NCBI RefSeq assembly: GCF_010907035.1
Contig: NZ_QUMK01000071.1
Location: 1-32,383 of the forward strand
Length of the DNA: 32,383 nucleotides
Source of the DNA: Rhodopseudomonas sp. BR0M22
GTDB taxonomy: Bacteria; Pseudomonadota; Alphaproteobacteria; Rhizobiales; Xanthobacteraceae
Reading direction: 5' to 3'
Position 1 is the first letter of the stretch. Each line of letters opens with the position of its first letter. A program made the translations under genes and the position numbers. A model generated the notes under the pieces. It saw only the letters and a list, made by a program, of their open reading frames with translations. It was not told the origin of the DNA and ran no database searches. Positions 30,717 to 32,383 of the stretch are shown in pieces.

Positions 30717-30804
30717 GTCATGCCCGGGCTCGTCCCGGGCATCCACGTCTTGCTGCATAGATCGCGAGGAAGGCGTGGATGGCCGGGACAAGCCCGGCCA
30801 TGAC
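30717..30804. repeat. Dispersed palindromic repeat, family A
   Basis: Inverted units GTCATGCCCGGGCTCGTCCC... and ...GGCCGGGACAAGCCCGGCC with ATGAC face each other around about 30 bases of less conserved sequence. The outer arms pair. Relatives are at 2787-2857 and 7451-7478. It fills most of the maiA-fahA gap inside the operon. Confidence 0.75.
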
Positions 30805-30852
30805 GACGTTCGAGTACGACGGCATCGAAGCTAACGAAATCCAGGACTAAAC

Positions 30853-32121
30853 ATGCACCCCAACGACCCGCGTCTGCGCTCCTTCGTCGATGTGAAACCG
30901 GGATCGGACTTTCCGATCCAGAACCTGCCTTACGGTGTGTTCTCGACCGCAGATCATCCATCGCCGCGCGTCGGTGTCGCGATCGGTGATCATGTGCTCG
31001 ACCTCGCAGCATTGCAGGTTGCGAAGCTGCTCGATCTGCCGGAGGGCGTGTTCGCGCAAGGGTCGATCAACGCCTTCATGGCGCTCGGGCCGAACGTCTG
31101 GCGCAGCACGCGGGCGCGGATCAGTGCGCTGCTGCGGCACGATAATCCCGAGTTGCGCGAAAATGCGGAGCTGCGCGCCAAGGCGCTGCTGCCGATGCGC
31201 CAGGTGAAGCTGCATCTGCCGCTGCGTGTCGAGGGCTTCACCGACTTCTACTCGTCGAAGGAACACGCCACCAATGTCGGCACCATGTTCCGTGACAAGA
31301 CCAATCCGCTGCTGCCGAATTGGCTGCACATCCCGATCGGCTACAACGGCCGTGCTTCGACCGTCGTGGTCAGCGGCACAGCGATTCACCGCCCGCGAGG
31401 CCAGCTCAAGCCGCCGTCGGCGGAGCTGCCGAGCTTCGGACCTTGCAAGCGGCTCGATTTCGAACTCGAGATCGGCGTGGTGGTCGGGCAGTCCTCAGTG
31501 ATGGGGTCGATGCTGACCGAACAGCAGGCCGAGGAGATGATCTTCGGCTTCACGCTGCTCAATGATTGGAGCGCGCGCGACATCCAGCAATGGGAGTACG
31601 TGCCGCTCGGGCCATTCCAAGCCAAAGCGTTCGCGACCTCGATCAGCCCATGGATCGTCACCCGCGAGGCGCTGGAGCCGTTTCGTGTTGCCGGGCCGGT
31701 GCAGGACCCAGCGCCGCTGCCGTATCTGCAGCAGAAGGGCGCCAACAACTACGACATGGCGCTGGAAGTCGCCTTGCGGACGCCGGCGATGCAGCAGCCG
31801 GCGCGGATCAGCGCGACCAATTTCAAATACATGTACTGGTCGTCGGTGCAGCAGCTCGTGCACCACGCCTCGAGCGGCTGCGCGATGAGCGTTGGCGACC
31901 TGCTCGGCTCCGGCACGGTGTCGGGCCCGGAGAAGGATCAGCTCGGCAGCCTGCTGGAATTGAGCTGGAACGGCTCGGAGCCGCTGCAATTGCCCGGCGG
32001 CGAGACCCGCGGCTTCCTCGAAGACGGCGACAGCTTGGTGATGCGCGGCTGGTGCCAAGGCGACGGCTACCGCATCGGCTTCGGCGAGGTCGCGGGCACG
32101 GTGCTGGCGGCGAGCGAGTAG
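30853..32121 (+). CDS. fahA: Fumarylacetoacetase
   Basis: A hydrolase of 422 aa (human enzyme 419) that splits fumarylacetoacetate to fumarate and acetoacetate, the last step of tyrosine/homogentisate breakdown. Metal ligands and catalytic His align with human FAH: Asp131 and His138 (DFYSSKEH, matching Asp126/His133), Glu204 and Glu206 (FELEIG), and Asp238 (LLNDWSARDIQQWEY). AGGA 6 bases before ATG 30853 is the ribosome site. It lies about 200 bases after maiA across two repeats and is probably read in the same transcript, although an own promoter in the gap cannot be excluded. A hairpin-rich repeat follows 10 bases after the stop. Confidence 0.98.
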   Translation: MHPNDPRLRSFVDVKPGSDFPIQNLPYGVFSTADHPSPRVGVAIGDHVLDLAALQVAKLLDLPEGVFAQGSINAFMALGPNVWRSTRARISALLRHDNPELRENAELRAKALLPMRQVKLHLPLRVEGFTDFYSSKEHATNVGTMFRDKTNPLLPNWLHIPIGYNGRASTVVVSGTAIHRPRGQLKPPSAELPSFGPCKRLDFELEIGVVVGQSSVMGSMLTEQQAEEMIFGFTLLNDWSARDIQQWEYVPLGPFQAKAFATSISPWIVTREALEPFRVAGPVQDPAPLPYLQQKGANNYDMALEVALRTPAMQQPARISATNFKYMYWSSVQQLVHHASSGCAMSVGDLLGSGTVSGPEKDQLGSLLELSWNGSEPLQLPGGETRGFLEDGDSLVMRGWCQGDGYRIGFGEVAGTVLAASE

Positions 32122-32131
32122 TTCCTTGCGG

Positions 32132-32171
32132 CGTCATTCCGGGGCGCGCGAAGCGCGAACCCGGAATCTCG
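32132..32171. repeat. Dispersed palindromic repeat, family B (single copy), after fahA
   Basis: ATTCCGGG ... CCCGGAAT, with GCGCGC/GCGCG inner pairing, forms a hairpin about 10 bases after the fahA stop. It is the same element as at 27492-27612. It may serve as the 3' end of the homogentisate operon transcript, though no U-run follows. Confidence 0.7.
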
Positions 32172-32239
32172 CTGGTCGGGGCACCGCAGAGACTGCGACA
32201 ATCTCCAGATTCCTGTATCTGCGATGTGCTGGTGCATAG

Positions 32240-32383
32240 TCAGCGCGACAGAGGCTGCTCGGTAGATTCCCGGCCGATCATCTCGCCGTAACCCGGTGCG
32301 GGCGCCTCTGTCGGTGTTGCTTGATCGAACAGTCGCACGGGCATTGCCGTTGCGGTGATCGCCCGCATACAGGACCGATCCCA
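32240..32383 (-). CDS. Possible 3' end of a gene entering from the right (partial)
   Basis: One minus-strand frame is open from the window edge to a TGA at 32240-32242, giving 47 residues with a Pro/Ala/Glu-rich tail (ATPTEAPAPGYGEM). Third positions are moderately GC-rich. Another frame is also open over the same stretch, so coding is uncertain. No family is recognisable. The rest would lie to the right of the window. Confidence 0.25.
   Translation of the reverse strand, partial: WDRSCMRAITATAMPVRLFDQATPTEAPAPGYGEMIGRESTEQPLSR

Overview
The window looks like chromosomal DNA of a high-GC alphaproteobacterium of the Nitrobacteraceae (Bradyrhizobium/Rhodopseudomonas group; I favour a Rhodopseudomonas palustris-like organism). 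The grounds are the gene content (class I lysyl-tRNA synthetase, orphan Bug-type binding proteins, two aromatic catabolic clusters), GC-rich codon use, and the small dispersed palindromes typical of these genomes. I see no tRNA, rRNA, CRISPR array, insertion sequence or phage module. About 21 complete protein genes are supported, plus one uncertain partial gene at the right edge.

Region 1 (about 0.1-6.1 kb, minus strand) is the lower branch of the protocatechuate 4,5-cleavage/gallate pathway. In transcription order it holds a Bug-type solute-binding protein, a LysR regulator, 4-oxalomesaconate tautomerase (galD), 4-oxalomesaconate hydratase (ligJ), CHA aldolase (ligK) and a DUF1932-type NAD(P) dehydrogenase. 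The ring-cleavage dioxygenase is not in the window. A divergent old-yellow-enzyme gene follows (6.3-7.4 kb).

Region 2 (7.5-15.2 kb) is a mixed stretch: a secreted Tyr/Val repeat protein, about 700 bases without a convincing gene, an exported ClpP/crotonase-like protein, a SCO1 copper chaperone, a membrane glycosyltransferase, a family 3 solute-binding protein, class I LysRS and a small superinfection-immunity-like membrane protein.

Region 3 (15.3-24.5 kb, minus strand) is an envelope block. A caspase-fold/TPR protein with both catalytic residues replaced and an OmpA-domain protein lie upstream of an apparent operon: periplasmic adaptor, RND permease, AsmA-family protein, second adaptor. The two adaptors are short paralogues without the usual alpha-hairpin and share a pair of cysteines.

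Region 4 (24.7-32.1 kb) is the homogentisate locus. A MarR regulator is divergent from a FAD hydroxylase, a DUF2783 small protein, a metallo-beta-lactamase-fold protein, hmgA, maiA and fahA. A near-perfect 22-base palindrome in the divergent gap is a good MarR operator candidate. The layout suggests ring hydroxylation to homogentisate (3-hydroxyphenylacetate is my favoured substrate), followed by cleavage, isomerisation and hydrolysis to fumarate and acetoacetate. Palindromic repeats sit in three of the operon's internal gaps and after fahA. The MBL protein keeps all ligands of one metal site and has lost all those unique to the second, and is the most intriguing uncharacterised member.
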